NCBI RefSeq assembly: GCF_007197575.1
Contig: NZ_CP041616.1
Location: 1,426,001-1,490,000, forward strand
Length of the DNA: 64,000 nt
DNA from: Ornithinimicrobium ciconiae
GTDB lineage: Bacteria; Actinomycetota; Actinomycetes; Actinomycetales; Dermatophilaceae
Reading direction: 5' to 3'
Notes under the pieces: model-generated
Seen by the model: the letters and a program-made list of their open reading frames with translations, nothing else
Told to the model about the DNA's origin: nothing
The model's database searches: none
Position numbers and translations under genes: made by a program
Shown: piece after piece, positions 18,889 to 28,172 of the stretch
Layout: every line of letters begins with the position of its first letter
Numbering within the stretch: position 1 is the first letter of the stretch

Positions 18889-18926
18889 GCCGGACGGCGT
18901 CTCTTTCCCGGGGCGCGCCGTCCGGC
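18889..18926. terminator. hairpin after LuxR gene
   Basis: GCCGGACGGCG (18889-18899) pairs perfectly with CGCCGTCCGGC (18916-18926), an 11-bp stem with a 16-nt loop in the 234-bp gap between the LuxR regulator and the PRC-barrel gene. No T-run follows. Nothing else recognisable is in the gap. Confidence 0.5.
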
Positions 18927-19051
18927 ACACGCGGACCGCAGCGCACGAGCCGGCACCGGTCGGCCACCGGTGGCGGCCGGTTGCTGCCCGGGATACGTTC
19001 GGGGAGAAGCCTGGCGGCACCCGCCGGGCAATCCGAGCAAGGAGAGTGCAC

Positions 19052-20674
19052 GTGCCGATCAACAGCGAACACCTTGCAAGCCTCACTGATGCCGACGTGA
19101 TCGACCAGAACGGTGACAAGGTTGGCGGGGTCGGGCAGATCTACCTCGATGACGCCACGGGTCAGCCAGCGTGGGTGAGCGTCAAGAGCGGACTCTTTGG
19201 CCTGCGTGAGTCGTTTGTGCCGCTTGCCGCCGCGGAGGCCGCGGGCGGCAACATCAAGGTGCCCTACACCAAGGACTTCATCAAGGACGCCCCGCGCGTC
19301 GACGCCGAGAACCACCTGGACGACAGCCAGCAGGCCACGCTGTTCTCCTACTACGGGGTGGACCGGTCGCAGGCTCCCAGCGAGCCCGACTCGGACGCCC
19401 CGGACACGACCGCAGCCTTTGGCAGCGAGGAGACGGCCCAGGAGCTGTATGACGGACGCACCGAGGGTGCACCCGTCGCCGTCGAGGACGCAGCCGATGG
19501 TGCGGTCACCACGGAGTACACCACTCCGGGTGGTAGCGACGACCCGTCCGAGGTCATGGTCGCGGACGGGGGCAGCGACCTCGGGAGCGGTGAGGTGGCC
19601 GCTGAGCCGCAGTCTGCTCCGTCGCACCGGGACGCCGCCGCCATCGGTGCCGGTGCCGCAGCAGGGGCTGCGACGACGAGTGATGGTCCCCGCAGCGATG
19701 CGGACTCACCGGCGCAGGACGACCTCGATCCCGTGTCCGGCCTCGCCGAGCAGGACGTGCATGCCGCAGGTGGCAATCCGGACTGGGCTGAGACCCACCA
19801 GGCGCACTACCAGCAGACCAACCCCGCTGCCCAGGCCGACTGGGCTGCGGAGCAGACACCGGAGGAGCCGGTCTCGACCGAGTGGTCAGTGCCCACCACG
19901 GACCCCGCTGTCGAGGAGAAGACGGACGTGGACAGGGGTGGCTACTCGTCGGACCGGCCGGCTGCCCACTCCTCCGCCTATGAGGGCCACGGTGGCGCCG
20001 GAGCGGTCGAGACGACCGCGGGAGCCGCGCCGCCCACGGCTGGTGCTGAGACCACGGCTGGTGAGACCACAGCTGGTGGTGGTGGGCTAGGTGCGCTCGA
20101 CCCGACCGTCGACGAAGGTGCCGTGTATGCCGCAGACGCCGAGGCGACTCTCACGGGCGACAGCGATGCCGCCGGGGACGTCGATGCCGGACAGTTCGGC
20201 ACGGTCCAGGCGGCTACGGGTGACCCGGCCTCCGACGCCGCAGTGAGTGGCGCGGCAGCGCAGACCGGCACTGGCTATCCCGCGGACGTCGACGAGTCTG
20301 CGGGCGGCGGTGCAGGCGGTGCTGCCCTGGGTGGGGCCGTCGTCGGCGGCGCCGCGGCAGGGTTCGCTGCCAGCGACACCGAGACCACGGCCTATGAGGT
20401 GCCGGGGGCTGAGCAGGGTGCGCCGATCACTGGCGCCGTCCCGGGTGCCGCGCTGGGTGAGGATGTTGAGTCGCCTGCGGACGGCGCGACCCTGCCGTCC
20501 GGCACGGATCAGGGCGCGGACAGCGGTGAGCCCGATGCGGACGCTGGCGAGTTCGACCCGGGCAGCGGCGATGAGGAGGCGTTCGGCGCGGAGGGCTATC
20601 GGCCCGACCGCGACGGCTCTGGCATGACGGACGAGGAGCGCGAGGAACTCAACCGGGCTCGTGGGGCTCTGTGA
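19052..20674 (+). CDS. PRC-barrel domain protein with long acidic Ala/Gly-rich tail
   Basis: 540 residues. The first 100 form a PRC-barrel: DVIDQNGDKVGGVGQIYLDD, PAWVSVKSGLFG and KVPYTKDFIKDAP. Residues 110-540 are low complexity, rich in A, G, D, E and T, with repeated TTAGAET-like stretches, and look disordered. PRC domains occur in stress and photosynthetic-complex assembly proteins; many actinobacteria carry PRC proteins with a C-terminal extension as general-stress proteins. GTG 19052 is chosen because AAGGAG at 19039-19044 has the right spacing; GTG 19046 is too close. No membrane segment is convincing. Confidence 0.8.
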   Translation: MPINSEHLASLTDADVIDQNGDKVGGVGQIYLDDATGQPAWVSVKSGLFGLRESFVPLAAAEAAGGNIKVPYTKDFIKDAPRVDAENHLDDSQQATLFSYYGVDRSQAPSEPDSDAPDTTAAFGSEETAQELYDGRTEGAPVAVEDAADGAVTTEYTTPGGSDDPSEVMVADGGSDLGSGEVAAEPQSAPSHRDAAAIGAGAAAGAATTSDGPRSDADSPAQDDLDPVSGLAEQDVHAAGGNPDWAETHQAHYQQTNPAAQADWAAEQTPEEPVSTEWSVPTTDPAVEEKTDVDRGGYSSDRPAAHSSAYEGHGGAGAVETTAGAAPPTAGAETTAGETTAGGGGLGALDPTVDEGAVYAADAEATLTGDSDAAGDVDAGQFGTVQAATGDPASDAAVSGAAAQTGTGYPADVDESAGGGAGGAALGGAVVGGAAAGFAASDTETTAYEVPGAEQGAPITGAVPGAALGEDVESPADGATLPSGTDQGADSGEPDADAGEFDPGSGDEEAFGAEGYRPDRDGSGMTDEEREELNRARGAL

Positions 20675-20738
20675 GTCGACCTCGTCAAGCTCTATGAGCC
20701 GACCTCACCAGGTCCTCTGAGCTGACAGACAACACATG

Positions 20739-20771
20739 GCAGCGCCGCCCGACCAGGTCGGGCGGCGCTGC
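20739..20771. terminator. strong bidirectional hairpin between PRC gene and lexA
   Basis: GCAGCGCCGCCCGA (20739-20752) pairs with TCGGGCGGCGCTGC (20758-20771), a perfect 14-bp stem with a 5-nt loop. Flanking AACAC and GTGTT can extend it. It lies between two convergent genes in a 248-bp gap that otherwise shows nothing recognisable. Confidence 0.65.
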
Positions 20772-20922
20772 GGTGTTGTAGGTGCCGTCTGGCGGAGAGG
20801 GGGGAGGGCCGCCAGGCGGCACCGGCACGGGGGACACTGTGGACAACGCGCACCGGATTGTCGGTGTTCCTGCTGGTGCCTCAGGTGTCGTGGGTCGATC
20901 GGCTCGCGCCCGAGCAGACCTG

Positions 20923-21681
20923 TCAGACGCGTCGCAACACGGCGGTGACCTTGCCGAGCACGACGGCATCGTCGCCGTCGATGGGGTCGTAGGCCTCGTT
21001 GTGGGGGAGCAGCCACAACTTGCCGTCCGTGCGCTTGAACGTCTTGACGGTGGCCTCGCTGTCGAGCAGCGCCGCGACGATGTCGCCGTTGACTGCGTCC
21101 TCCTGGCGTCGCACGACGACCCAGTCGCCATCGCAGATGGCGGCGTCGATCATGGAGTCACCGACCACCTGGAGCAGGAAGAGCTCGCCATCGCCCACGA
21201 GCTGGCGCGGGAGGGGGAAGACGTCCTCGACGGCCTGCTCGGCCAGGATCGGCCCGCCAGCCGCGATGCGCCCAACCACCGGGACATAGGTCGCCTCGGG
21301 ACGGGCGTCCCCGATGCCGGTCTCGTCATAGTCGATCTCACCGGCTCCCGCGGTGGTGCTGACCAACTCGGAGCCGTCGGGCTGACCTGAGGTGCTGCGC
21401 CGATAACCGGCGACACTGCCCTCTCCCGAGCCGGGCAGGATGACCTCGATGGCGCGCGGACGGTTGGGGTCGCGCCGCAGATAACCCTTCCGCTCCAGCA
21501 TCCGCAGCTGGTAGGCCACGGAGGAGGGGGAGGCGAGCTGCACCGCAGTCCCGATCTCCCGCAGGCTCGGCGGATAGCCGCGTTGGTCCACCGAGTCCTT
21601 GATGACGTGGAGCACCTTCTCCTGGCGCGCCGTGAGGTCCGCCCGCCCGTCGCGGTCCGGCATCTCGTGGATGTCTGCCAT
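20923..21681 (-). CDS. lexA: LexA repressor of the SOS response
   Basis: 252-residue LexA. The N-terminal winged HTH is [29 protein letters not shown], given here as family landmarks, then [19 protein letters not shown]. The self-cleavage Ala-Gly site is in GRIAAGGP. The S24 catalytic Ser is in [12 protein letters not shown] and the Lys in ATVKTFKR. An actinobacteria-typical linker of about 40 residues separates the domains. The ATG at 21681 has AGGAGAGG upstream; the frame extends to 21807 without support. Repressor of DNA-damage genes, itself cleaved on RecA filaments. Its divergent neighbour is a LysM gene, the conserved layout of actinobacterial lexA loci. Confidence 0.96.
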   Translation of the reverse strand: MADIHEMPDRDGRADLTARQEKVLHVIKDSVDQRGYPPSLREIGTAVQLASPSSVAYQLRMLERKGYLRRDPNRPRAIEVILPGSGEGSVAGYRRSTSGQPDGSELVSTTAGAGEIDYDETGIGDARPEATYVPVVGRIAAGGPILAEQAVEDVFPLPRQLVGDGELFLLQVVGDSMIDAAICDGDWVVVRRQEDAVNGDIVAALLDSEATVKTFKRTDGKLWLLPHNEAYDPIDGDDAVVLGKVTAVLRRV

Positions 21682-21799
21682 CGGTCCTGCCCCTCTCCTG
21701 ACCGCCTCAGAGTGCTTAACCTGCAGGTCAGCAGCTGTGTCAGTGGTCCCTGGTTGTCTATGTCGCGTGCACCAATCGTACGAGCATTCGAACAGTGAG

Positions 21800-21815
21800 G
21801 CAAACACTAGTTCGA
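21800..21815. promoter_or_regulatory. candidate SOS box 1
   Basis: GCAAACACTAGTTCGA matches the actinobacterial LexA consensus TCGAAC-N4-GTTCGA at 10 of 12 fixed positions, with a perfect right half. It lies in the lexA/LysM divergent intergenic region. A separate TCGAAC half-site is at 21787-21792. Confidence 0.5.
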
Positions 21816-21869
21816 TGCGGCGTGTCGATTTTGTCGCACGACTGTGCTACACATGGAACATGCGTCCGA

Positions 21870-21885
21870 TCGCACAAGCGTTCGG
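21870..21885. promoter_or_regulatory. candidate SOS box 2
   Basis: TCGCACAAGCGTTCGG matches TCGAAC-N4-GTTCGA at 10 of 12 fixed positions and lies 22 bp before the LysM gene start. Binding by LexA is inferred. Confidence 0.45.
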
Positions 21886-21906
21886 AGTTGCGGAGATGGA
21901 GGCATC

Positions 21907-22332
21907 ATGAGCGCGATCGCACTGCACGACCTGCAGGACCTTGAGCCGGTTCGGGCGCGGCGGCGTCAGCGGGATCACCTGCGGCTCGTTCAGCCCGGGG
22001 AACGCATGGACGAGGGGTTTCACGTCGGTGCTCGCACGGACGCTCCGGGCGCAGGAGGCTTCACGCTGACGCGACGGGGTCGGCTCGCGATCACGATGAC
22101 AGTCGCCACGGCCCTGGTGCTGGCGGTCATCGCTGCGTTCGGGATGTTCCCAGCAACGGCTGCGAGCGGTCACACAATCACGGTGCAGCCGGGTCAGACG
22201 CTGTCCCAGATCGCTGTCACGGAGTTGCCGGAGCTGCCGATGGATCGGGCCATCGTGCAGATCCAGGTGGCCAACGACATGAACACCCGGCAGGTGCAGG
22301 CGGGCATGGACCTGGAGATCCCTGGGTCCTGA
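21907..22332 (+). CDS. membrane-anchored LysM protein, divergent from lexA (SOS cell-division control candidate)
   Basis: 141 residues. A charged cytoplasmic N-terminus of about 57 residues (RARRRQRDHLRLVQP) is followed by one transmembrane helix (LAITMTVATALVLAVIAAF, about 60-80). A single extracytoplasmic LysM domain follows (HTITVQPGQTLSQIAV...LPMDRAIVQIQ). This organisation and its position match Rv2719c next to lexA in Mycobacterium, an SOS-induced gene affecting cell division. ATG 21907 has GATGGAGG upstream; the frame extends to 21844. Two candidate SOS boxes precede it, so DNA-damage induction is likely but inferred. Confidence 0.85.
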   Translation: MSAIALHDLQDLEPVRARRRQRDHLRLVQPGERMDEGFHVGARTDAPGAGGFTLTRRGRLAITMTVATALVLAVIAAFGMFPATAASGHTITVQPGQTLSQIAVTELPELPMDRAIVQIQVANDMNTRQVQAGMDLEIPGS

Positions 22333-22410
22333 CCCGGCGATGCGCCAGGTGGTCACGATCGGTGGTGCTTGCTGTCAGCAGTCTGCCGTCGGTGTCCTCC
22401 TCAGACAGCG

Positions 22411-22929
22411 TCAGTCGTCGTCCTCGTCGGTGTCCCGGGTGCTGGTCACTGCGTCCCAGACCACGGGCAGTTGCTCACTGGGGATGAAGAAGCCGCTGAT
22501 GTGCGGATCAAACATGAGCCCGGCGATGCTGGCGCTGAGGTAGGAGCCGCTGGAGGCCACGACCTCAGCGGGCGGGAGGGCGATCGCGTTGAGGTCGTCG
22601 GTGGCTGCGATCATCTCCTGCTGCACCGCGAAGTCGCGGGCCCGCTCGGAGTTGGTGAAGGTCAGCAACATCAGTTGCCCCTCGATCTCAGCTGCCGCCG
22701 GAGACTCGTTGCCCTGCTCGCCGACCGCCACGAACCACCAGTGGTCCAGGCCCATCGTCAAGCGCCATAGAGCGGTCATGCCGACCTGGTCCTCCGGTCC
22801 GGTGACCTGGGCCGCGAGGCGGTCAGTCTCACTCGGAGCGGGGGCGTCCTCGTGCGACGCAGAGGCTCCAGGGCGGGCCGCGGCACCGTCTCCGGCATCC
22901 TCGAGGGCACCTGCGTTTACTTCGGTCAT
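22411..22929 (-). CDS. hypothetical acidic protein
   Basis: 172 residues, not assigned to a family with confidence. A disordered acidic N-terminus (about 45 residues rich in A, G, E, D) precedes a compact alpha/beta domain. Landmarks are MTALWRLTMGLDHWWFVAV, EGQLMLLTFTNSERARDFA and GFFIPSEQLPVVWDAV; the tail is DTDEDDD. The pattern of a fluorescence-rich strand followed by AFTNSERA-like text recalls SseB-type or similar small regulatory domains, but this is only an impression. No signal or membrane segment. ATG 22929 is favoured over 22935; no strong ribosome-binding site distinguishes them. Confidence 0.65.
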   Translation of the reverse strand: MTEVNAGALEDAGDGAAARPGASASHEDAPAPSETDRLAAQVTGPEDQVGMTALWRLTMGLDHWWFVAVGEQGNESPAAAEIEGQLMLLTFTNSERARDFAVQQEMIAATDDLNAIALPPAEVVASSGSYLSASIAGLMFDPHISGFFIPSEQLPVVWDAVTSTRDTDEDDD

Positions 22930-23046
22930 GCCCACAGTCGATCACATGATGGGGGCGGACGCGGCCAGCAGTCGCGGTTTCCGGAGGAATTGTGACCTTC
23001 TAGGACCAGCACGGACCGGCTCTGACAATCACGGGTCAGTAGGTGC

Positions 23047-23110
23047 GCAACGCGGTCCGAGAGCACCGGTCCGCGCTTCCGCAACGCGGTCCGAGAGCAC
23101 CGGTCCGCGG
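23047..23110. repeat. 34-bp direct repeat, almost two copies
   Basis: GCAACGCGGTCCGAGAGCAC begins at 23047 and again at 23081, and 29-30 of 34 bases are shared. It lies in the 194-bp gap between the hypothetical gene and GH65 stop. No gene is seen in the gap. Confidence 0.85.
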
Positions 23111-23123
23111 CTCCGCGACGAAC

Positions 23124-25679
23124 TCAGGTGCGTGGGTGGGCCGGGATGAGTCGCTGACCCTCCTGGGTGCGGGCGCCGATCACGGGGGTTGCAGGAAGGA
23201 TGCCGTCGATGCGGGGGCCCATGCCCTCGAGGGCCACCACGACCTCGTCGGTGCCCACCAGCAGGGACTGGCCACGCACCTCCAGCGGGACCTCCCCGTC
23301 TCCGTCGGTGACCTGGAAGCGGATCTCGTCCGAGCGCAGCACGACGTGCAGCCGCGAGCCCTGCCACTGGAGGCGCCAGCGCAGCTCCGGCCAGGACTCG
23401 GGCAGCCTCGGGTCGAAGCGCAGGACGCCCTCGTGGTCACGCATCCCGCCGAACCCGGACACGAGCCCTGCCCAGACACCTCCTGTGGAGGCCACGTGGA
23501 TGCCGTCCGGGGTGTTGCCGTGGCGGTTGTCCAGGTCGACGAACAGGCCGTCATAGAAGTAGCGCAGCGCCATCTCGTGATAGCCGACCTCGGCGGCCAC
23601 GATGGACTGCACCACGGCGGAGAGGGTCGAGTCACCGGTGGTGATCGGGTCGTAGTACTCGAAGTTTGCCCGCTTGTCCTCCAGCGTGAAGGACTGGCCA
23701 GCCAGGAACATCGCCAGCACCACATCCGCCTGCTTCAAAACCTGGAAGCGATAGATCACCAACGGGTGGAAGTGCAGCAGCAGCGGACGTTTGTCGTTGG
23801 GGGTCTGGGACAGGTCCCACACCTCGCGCTCGAGGAAGTGCAGGTCCTGCGGGTGCACACCCAGCTCGGTGTCGAACGGGATGAACATCGCCTCGGCAGC
23901 ACGTTGCCACTGGTGGACCTCCTCATCCTCCAGCCCCAGCCGCATCACGGCCCGGGCATAGTCGCGCGGGTCCGAGGCGCGCAGCTCGGTGACCGCGGCG
24001 ACGGCATTGGTCAGGTTCTCGCGGGCCATCACGTTGGTGAACAGGTTGTCGTTGACCACGGTGGTGTACTCGTCCGGCCCGGTCACCCCGTGAATGTGGA
24101 AGTGCTTGTCGCCGTTATGCGACCAGAAGCCGAGGTCGGCCCACATCCGGGCGGTCTCGACGAGGATGTCCAGGCCCTCGTTGAGGAGGAACTCACGGTT
24201 GCCCGTGGCACGCACATACTGCATGAGGGAGTGGGCCACGTCGGCGTTGATGTGATACTGCGCGGTCCCGGCCGCGAAGTATGCCGACGCCTCGGCGCCG
24301 TTGATGGTGCGCCACGGAAAGAGTGCCCCGTGCTGCGACATGTCCCGGGCCCGCAGCCGGGCGGAGTCCAGCATGAGGTGCCGGAAGCGCAGCGTGTTGC
24401 GCGCGGTCTGCGGGGCCGTGTAGGTCAGGAACGGCAGCACATAGATCTCGGTGTCCCAGAAGTAGTGGCCGCTATAACCGGAGCCGCTGACCCCCTTGGC
24501 GGAGATGCCGTGCGCCTCGGCACGGGCCGAGGCCTGAGCGAGCTGGAGGAGGTTGAACCGGATGGCCTGCTGCACCTCGGGCTGGCCGGGTGTCTCCACG
24601 TCGGAGCGGGCCCAGAAGTCGGTCAGCCAGTCCCGCTGGTCGGTGTGCAGTTGGGCCAGGCCGGTGGTGCGGACCCGGTCGAGGGTGCGCACGCACCGGT
24701 CGGACAGTTCCCGCACCGGGACCCCGCGTGAGGTGTGGTAGACGGCGTACTTCTCCAGGTGGATCGGCACGCCCTGCTTGGCGTCGATGCGGAAGACGTG
24801 CTTGGAGCTGTCCTCCCCGGCGGCCAGGTGCTCCTCGCACCGGTTCTCCGTCTCCAGGACGTGCTCGGTGGCGACCGCCAGCGTCATGCGGGACTCGTGG
24901 CAGACATACCCCAGCAGTGCTCGGCTGCCGTCCACCCACTGCATCTGCGGGTCCAGGACGCGCCGGTCAAAGCCCTCGGCCTTGCGGGGGTCTAGGCCCT
25001 CGCCCATCGCTGCCGCCTTGACGTGGTATTCGTCGAAACCGTCCTGGCGGTTGAGCAGCTGGCTCGAGATCACGATCGGGGCGTCCCCGTCGAGCATCTC
25101 CAGGTCCATGGTCATCAGCGCCAGGTGCCGCTCGGTGAAGGAGACCATCCGGGTGGTCGTGACCTTCACCCGCTTGCCCGAGGAGGTCCGCCAGATCAGC
25201 TCCCGGCGCAGTTGGCCGTCGCGATAGTCCAGGGACCGTTCGTAGTGCTCCAGGTCAGCCGTGGCCAGCAGGAGGGGCTCGTCCTCGACATACAGCTTGA
25301 GGACCTTGGGGTCCGGGACGTTAACGATCGTCTGCCCGACCCGGGCGAGGCCGAAGGCGTCCTCGGCGTGCTGGATCTTCCAGGTCTCGTGGAAGCCGTT
25401 GACGAAGGTGCCGTGCGCGTGGGTGTCGCGCCCTTCCTCGACGTTGCCACGCAGCCCCAGGTAGCCGTTGCCGACGGCAAAGATCGTCTCGGTGACCCCG
25501 AGGTCGGCACCGGAGTAGGCCGTCTCGACCAGACGCCACTCATCGGCCGGGAAGCGCGTGCGGTCCAACGGGTCGATCGGCGGGTCCACGAGGGGGCGCT
25601 CATGGTCGGCGGTGTACTCCGGCGACTCGCCCGTTGCGTAGTGCGGCGTCCCGTAGGACGAGGGTGGGGTCGTGCCCAT
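23124..25679 (-). CDS. glycoside hydrolase family 65 disaccharide phosphorylase
   Basis: 851 residues, normal length for GH65 enzymes, which phosphorolyse alpha-glucosides such as trehalose, maltose, kojibiose or nigerose to beta-glucose 1-phosphate plus glucose. The N-terminal beta-sandwich has AVGNGYLGLRGNVEEG. The catalytic (alpha/alpha)6 barrel has GSGYSGHYFWDTEIY and VTGPDEYTTVVND, where the Glu at about residue 537 is the general acid. Phosphate-site residues occur in GDSTLSAVVQSI and IHVASTGGVW. The beta-phosphoglucomutase gene directly upstream (ATGA overlap) supplies the next step to glucose 6-phosphate. Sequence alone does not settle which disaccharide is used. Confidence 0.92.
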   Translation of the reverse strand: MGTTPPSSYGTPHYATGESPEYTADHERPLVDPPIDPLDRTRFPADEWRLVETAYSGADLGVTETIFAVGNGYLGLRGNVEEGRDTHAHGTFVNGFHETWKIQHAEDAFGLARVGQTIVNVPDPKVLKLYVEDEPLLLATADLEHYERSLDYRDGQLRRELIWRTSSGKRVKVTTTRMVSFTERHLALMTMDLEMLDGDAPIVISSQLLNRQDGFDEYHVKAAAMGEGLDPRKAEGFDRRVLDPQMQWVDGSRALLGYVCHESRMTLAVATEHVLETENRCEEHLAAGEDSSKHVFRIDAKQGVPIHLEKYAVYHTSRGVPVRELSDRCVRTLDRVRTTGLAQLHTDQRDWLTDFWARSDVETPGQPEVQQAIRFNLLQLAQASARAEAHGISAKGVSGSGYSGHYFWDTEIYVLPFLTYTAPQTARNTLRFRHLMLDSARLRARDMSQHGALFPWRTINGAEASAYFAAGTAQYHINADVAHSLMQYVRATGNREFLLNEGLDILVETARMWADLGFWSHNGDKHFHIHGVTGPDEYTTVVNDNLFTNVMARENLTNAVAAVTELRASDPRDYARAVMRLGLEDEEVHQWQRAAEAMFIPFDTELGVHPQDLHFLEREVWDLSQTPNDKRPLLLHFHPLVIYRFQVLKQADVVLAMFLAGQSFTLEDKRANFEYYDPITTGDSTLSAVVQSIVAAEVGYHEMALRYFYDGLFVDLDNRHGNTPDGIHVASTGGVWAGLVSGFGGMRDHEGVLRFDPRLPESWPELRWRLQWQGSRLHVVLRSDEIRFQVTDGDGEVPLEVRGQSLLVGTDEVVVALEGMGPRIDGILPATPVIGARTQEGQRLIPAHPRT

Positions 25680-26398
25680 CAGTTGTCTCCGATCAACTCG
25701 GCGAGGTCGCTCACGACCACCTCGGCACCGTGGCGGCGCAGCGACTCCGCGCCCGCCCCACGATCGACGCCCACGACCAGTCCGAAGTCACCAGCCGCGC
25801 CCGCCTGGACCCCGCTGACCGCGTCCTCGAGCACCACGGAGCGGGTCGAGGGCACGCCGAGCTGCTCGGCCGCATGGGTGTAGGTGTCGGGTCGGGGCTT
25901 GCCGGGCAGTCCCCGCTCCGTGGCCACCACCCCGTCGACGACGACCGGGAAGCGGTCCGCGATGCCGGCGGCGCGCAGCACCTCGGGAGCGTTCTTGGAG
26001 GATGACACGACCGCCATCTTGACCCCCACCTGCTCGAGGTGGTCCAGCAGGGCCAGCGACCCGGCATACGCGGTGATGCCCTCGCTGCGCAGCACCTCGG
26101 TGAACAGCTCGTTCTTGCGGTTGCCCAGGCCGCACACCGTCTCGACGCTCGGGCTGTCCTCGGGGCTGCCGTGCGGCAGCTCGATGCCCCGCGAGGCCAG
26201 CATCGCGGCCACCCCCTCATAGCGGGGTCGGCCGTCGATGTGGGCGAAGTAGTCGTCCTCGGTGTAGGGCTGGCTCACCCCCCGAGCGGTCAGGAAGTCG
26301 CTGAACATCCGGGCCCAGGCGCTCATGTGCACCTCGGCCGTGGGTGTCAGGACCCCGTCCAGGTCGAACAGGGCGGCGTCATAGTTGTCCCACTGCAC
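25679..26398 (-). CDS. pgmB: beta-phosphoglucomutase (HAD superfamily)
   Basis: 239-residue HAD phosphatase-fold mutase converting beta-glucose 1-phosphate to glucose 6-phosphate. Motif I is FDLDGVLT with D12 as nucleophile and D14 as acid/base. The cap domain contains GLGNRKNELF. Motif II is AVVSSSKNAPEVL, motif III KPRPDTYTHAAEQLG and motif IV VVLEDAVSGVQAG. It overlaps the GH65 gene by the ATGA junction. The pairing of these two activities is a standard disaccharide-phosphorolysis operon, saving one ATP relative to hydrolysis plus glucokinase. No transporter is adjacent. Confidence 0.9.
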   Translation of the reverse strand: MQWDNYDAALFDLDGVLTPTAEVHMSAWARMFSDFLTARGVSQPYTEDDYFAHIDGRPRYEGVAAMLASRGIELPHGSPEDSPSVETVCGLGNRKNELFTEVLRSEGITAYAGSLALLDHLEQVGVKMAVVSSSKNAPEVLRAAGIADRFPVVVDGVVATERGLPGKPRPDTYTHAAEQLGVPSTRSVVLEDAVSGVQAGAAGDFGLVVGVDRGAGAESLRRHGAEVVVSDLAELIGDN

Positions 26399-26531
26399 GC
26401 GCCCACCCTAGGCGAGGCCTGGGGTGGACGCGTGATCACGGGACCGGTGGAAGCGGGGCGGTATGCCGGATGCCTGGCTGGGCGCGGCACCTCACCCCGG
26501 GTGGAGCCTGAGATGGTCAGGCTGAGGCGCT

Positions 26532-28172
26532 TCAGTCGGCGTAGTAGTTGAACGTGGCGAAGGCGTGGTCGAGGGCCAGGGCGTCCCGGTCATACATCAT
26601 CTGCACCAGCAGCAGCGCAGTGAACGACTGGTCGTTGGGTGTGGCCGCGAGGGCCATCACCTGGTTGCCGGAGCCGCCGCAGTTGCTGTAGCGGTGGTAG
26701 AAGCCGGTGTAGAGCCCGTCGGTGTATTCCTGAAGTCCGTCGTCCTCGCAGTCGGCGGCGAAGTCCAGGCCGTCGATGAGGCCCTCAAGGTCCTCGGTGG
26801 TCTCGACCACGGTGTAGATCAGACCGGGCTCGGTCCAGGTGGTGTCCAGGCCCTCGATGCTGGCAGCTGCCTGGATGAAGGGCTGACCAGGGCTGATCAC
26901 TCCTGGGGTGGTGAGGTGGTCGGACCACTCCGTGGGCACCTCGATGAGGATCGAGTTGGTGTCGTCGACGACCTGCTCGTAGGTGTACTCATCCTCCCCG
27001 CCGTCGGACATGTCGTCACCGATCTCCTGGGCGAAGGACATCACCGGGACCATGGCCTGGTCCTGCTCGTTGGGGTTGTTCAGCTCACCGCGCAGCACCT
27101 CCTGGGTGTCCCAGCGCAGCACCTCGATGGCCATCGGTGCGTTGTCACCGGCGGTCCGCAGGACGTCGCAGTAGTCGTCCATGTCGCCGTCCATCGCCAT
27201 CGGCAGACCGTTCAGGGCGGTGATGATGTCGCCGGGGACAACCTTGGCCTTGGCTGCGGGTGACCCAGGCTTCACGCCGTTGACCCAGATGCCGCTGATG
27301 CCCAGGCCCTCGTCGAAAACGGGGGTCGCGGCGATGCCGAGCGACTCGTAGTCACCCTGCTGCAGGTGACCTAGCACGATCTGGGCCAGCTGGTGGTCGA
27401 TGGCATAGCCGAGACGCGTCTGGTGCTCGGTGGCGGCCCCGGAGTAGTGGATGCCCATCACCTGACCCTGCGGGTTCAACAGCGGCCCACCGGAGTTGCC
27501 CGGGTGCGCCTGCGCGTCGTGCTCGATGGTGCGGTCGATCGAGGCCCAGCTCAGGCCCTCGCCGTCGGCCTGGGCCTTGGAGATGATGCCGCGGGTCAGG
27601 GTGTACTCCGGGTCGCCCAGGGGGAAGCCAGCGACGTAGATCTCCTGCCCGACGGTGGCGGGCTCGGTCGCCCAGTCCAGGTAGGGCAGGGGAGCGTCCT
27701 CGCTGATGTCGATGAGTGCCAGGTCGTTGCACTCGGAGGCGCCGATGACCCGGGCGTTGTAGCTCTTGGTGGTGTCCCCGCCGACATAGACCTTGAGCGT
27801 GGCGGCGCCGGTCACGACGTGGTTGTTGGTCAGCGCGAGGCCGTCGGCGCTGAGCAGGAAGCCGCTGCCGCGCCCACCGGTGACCATGCCGCCCAGCTCA
27901 GGGTCGCGGGTGCCCCCCATGGCCTCGATCTGGATGATGGCCGGCTGGGCGTCGCTGAAGGCGGCGATCGAGCTGCCGGGGGCAGCGACGGGAGCGGCGG
28001 TCACCGGCGCCTGGTCCGGAGCGTCGGCCGGTGCTGCCGTCACGGGGGCTGCATCCGAGGTGGGCGCGTCGGAGACCGGATCCACCCCCGGCGACGGGTC
28101 GCTGCTGCACGCGGTTGCGAGCAGGGCGAGCAACGGGATGGTGGCGGTCATGACGATTCTCTTGCGGTGCAC
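26532..28172 (-). CDS. HtrA-like lipoprotein serine protease with PDZ domain
   Basis: 546 residues. A lipoprotein signal (LALLATAC, Cys 22) is followed by a Pro/Ala/Asp linker to about residue 70. The trypsin-like S1C domain has the triad H118 (TNNHVV), D150 (ECNDLALI) and S227 (HPGNSGGPLL). A PDZ domain follows (ISGIWVNGVKPGSPAAKAKVVPG region). The C-terminal 170 residues are an unassigned domain (DSNSILIEVPTEWSDHL-type start, FAADCEDDGLQ, SNCGGSGNQVMAL) with three Cys. GTG 28172 has AGGAG 8 nt upstream. Expected to act at the outer face of the membrane on misfolded or regulatory substrates. Confidence 0.9.
   Translation of the reverse strand: MHRKRIVMTATIPLLALLATACSSDPSPGVDPVSDAPTSDAAPVTAAPADAPDQAPVTAAPVAAPGSSIAAFSDAQPAIIQIEAMGGTRDPELGGMVTGGRGSGFLLSADGLALTNNHVVTGAATLKVYVGGDTTKSYNARVIGASECNDLALIDISEDAPLPYLDWATEPATVGQEIYVAGFPLGDPEYTLTRGIISKAQADGEGLSWASIDRTIEHDAQAHPGNSGGPLLNPQGQVMGIHYSGAATEHQTRLGYAIDHQLAQIVLGHLQQGDYESLGIAATPVFDEGLGISGIWVNGVKPGSPAAKAKVVPGDIITALNGLPMAMDGDMDDYCDVLRTAGDNAPMAIEVLRWDTQEVLRGELNNPNEQDQAMVPVMSFAQEIGDDMSDGGEDEYTYEQVVDDTNSILIEVPTEWSDHLTTPGVISPGQPFIQAAASIEGLDTTWTEPGLIYTVVETTEDLEGLIDGLDFAADCEDDGLQEYTDGLYTGFYHRYSNCGGSGNQVMALAATPNDQSFTALLLVQMMYDRDALALDHAFATFNYYAD

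Noticed and set aside
23043..24731. 562-codon open frame opposite the GH65 gene
   Set aside because: Mirror of conserved GH65 sequence and rich in Val/Gly/Gln/Leu; no start signal.
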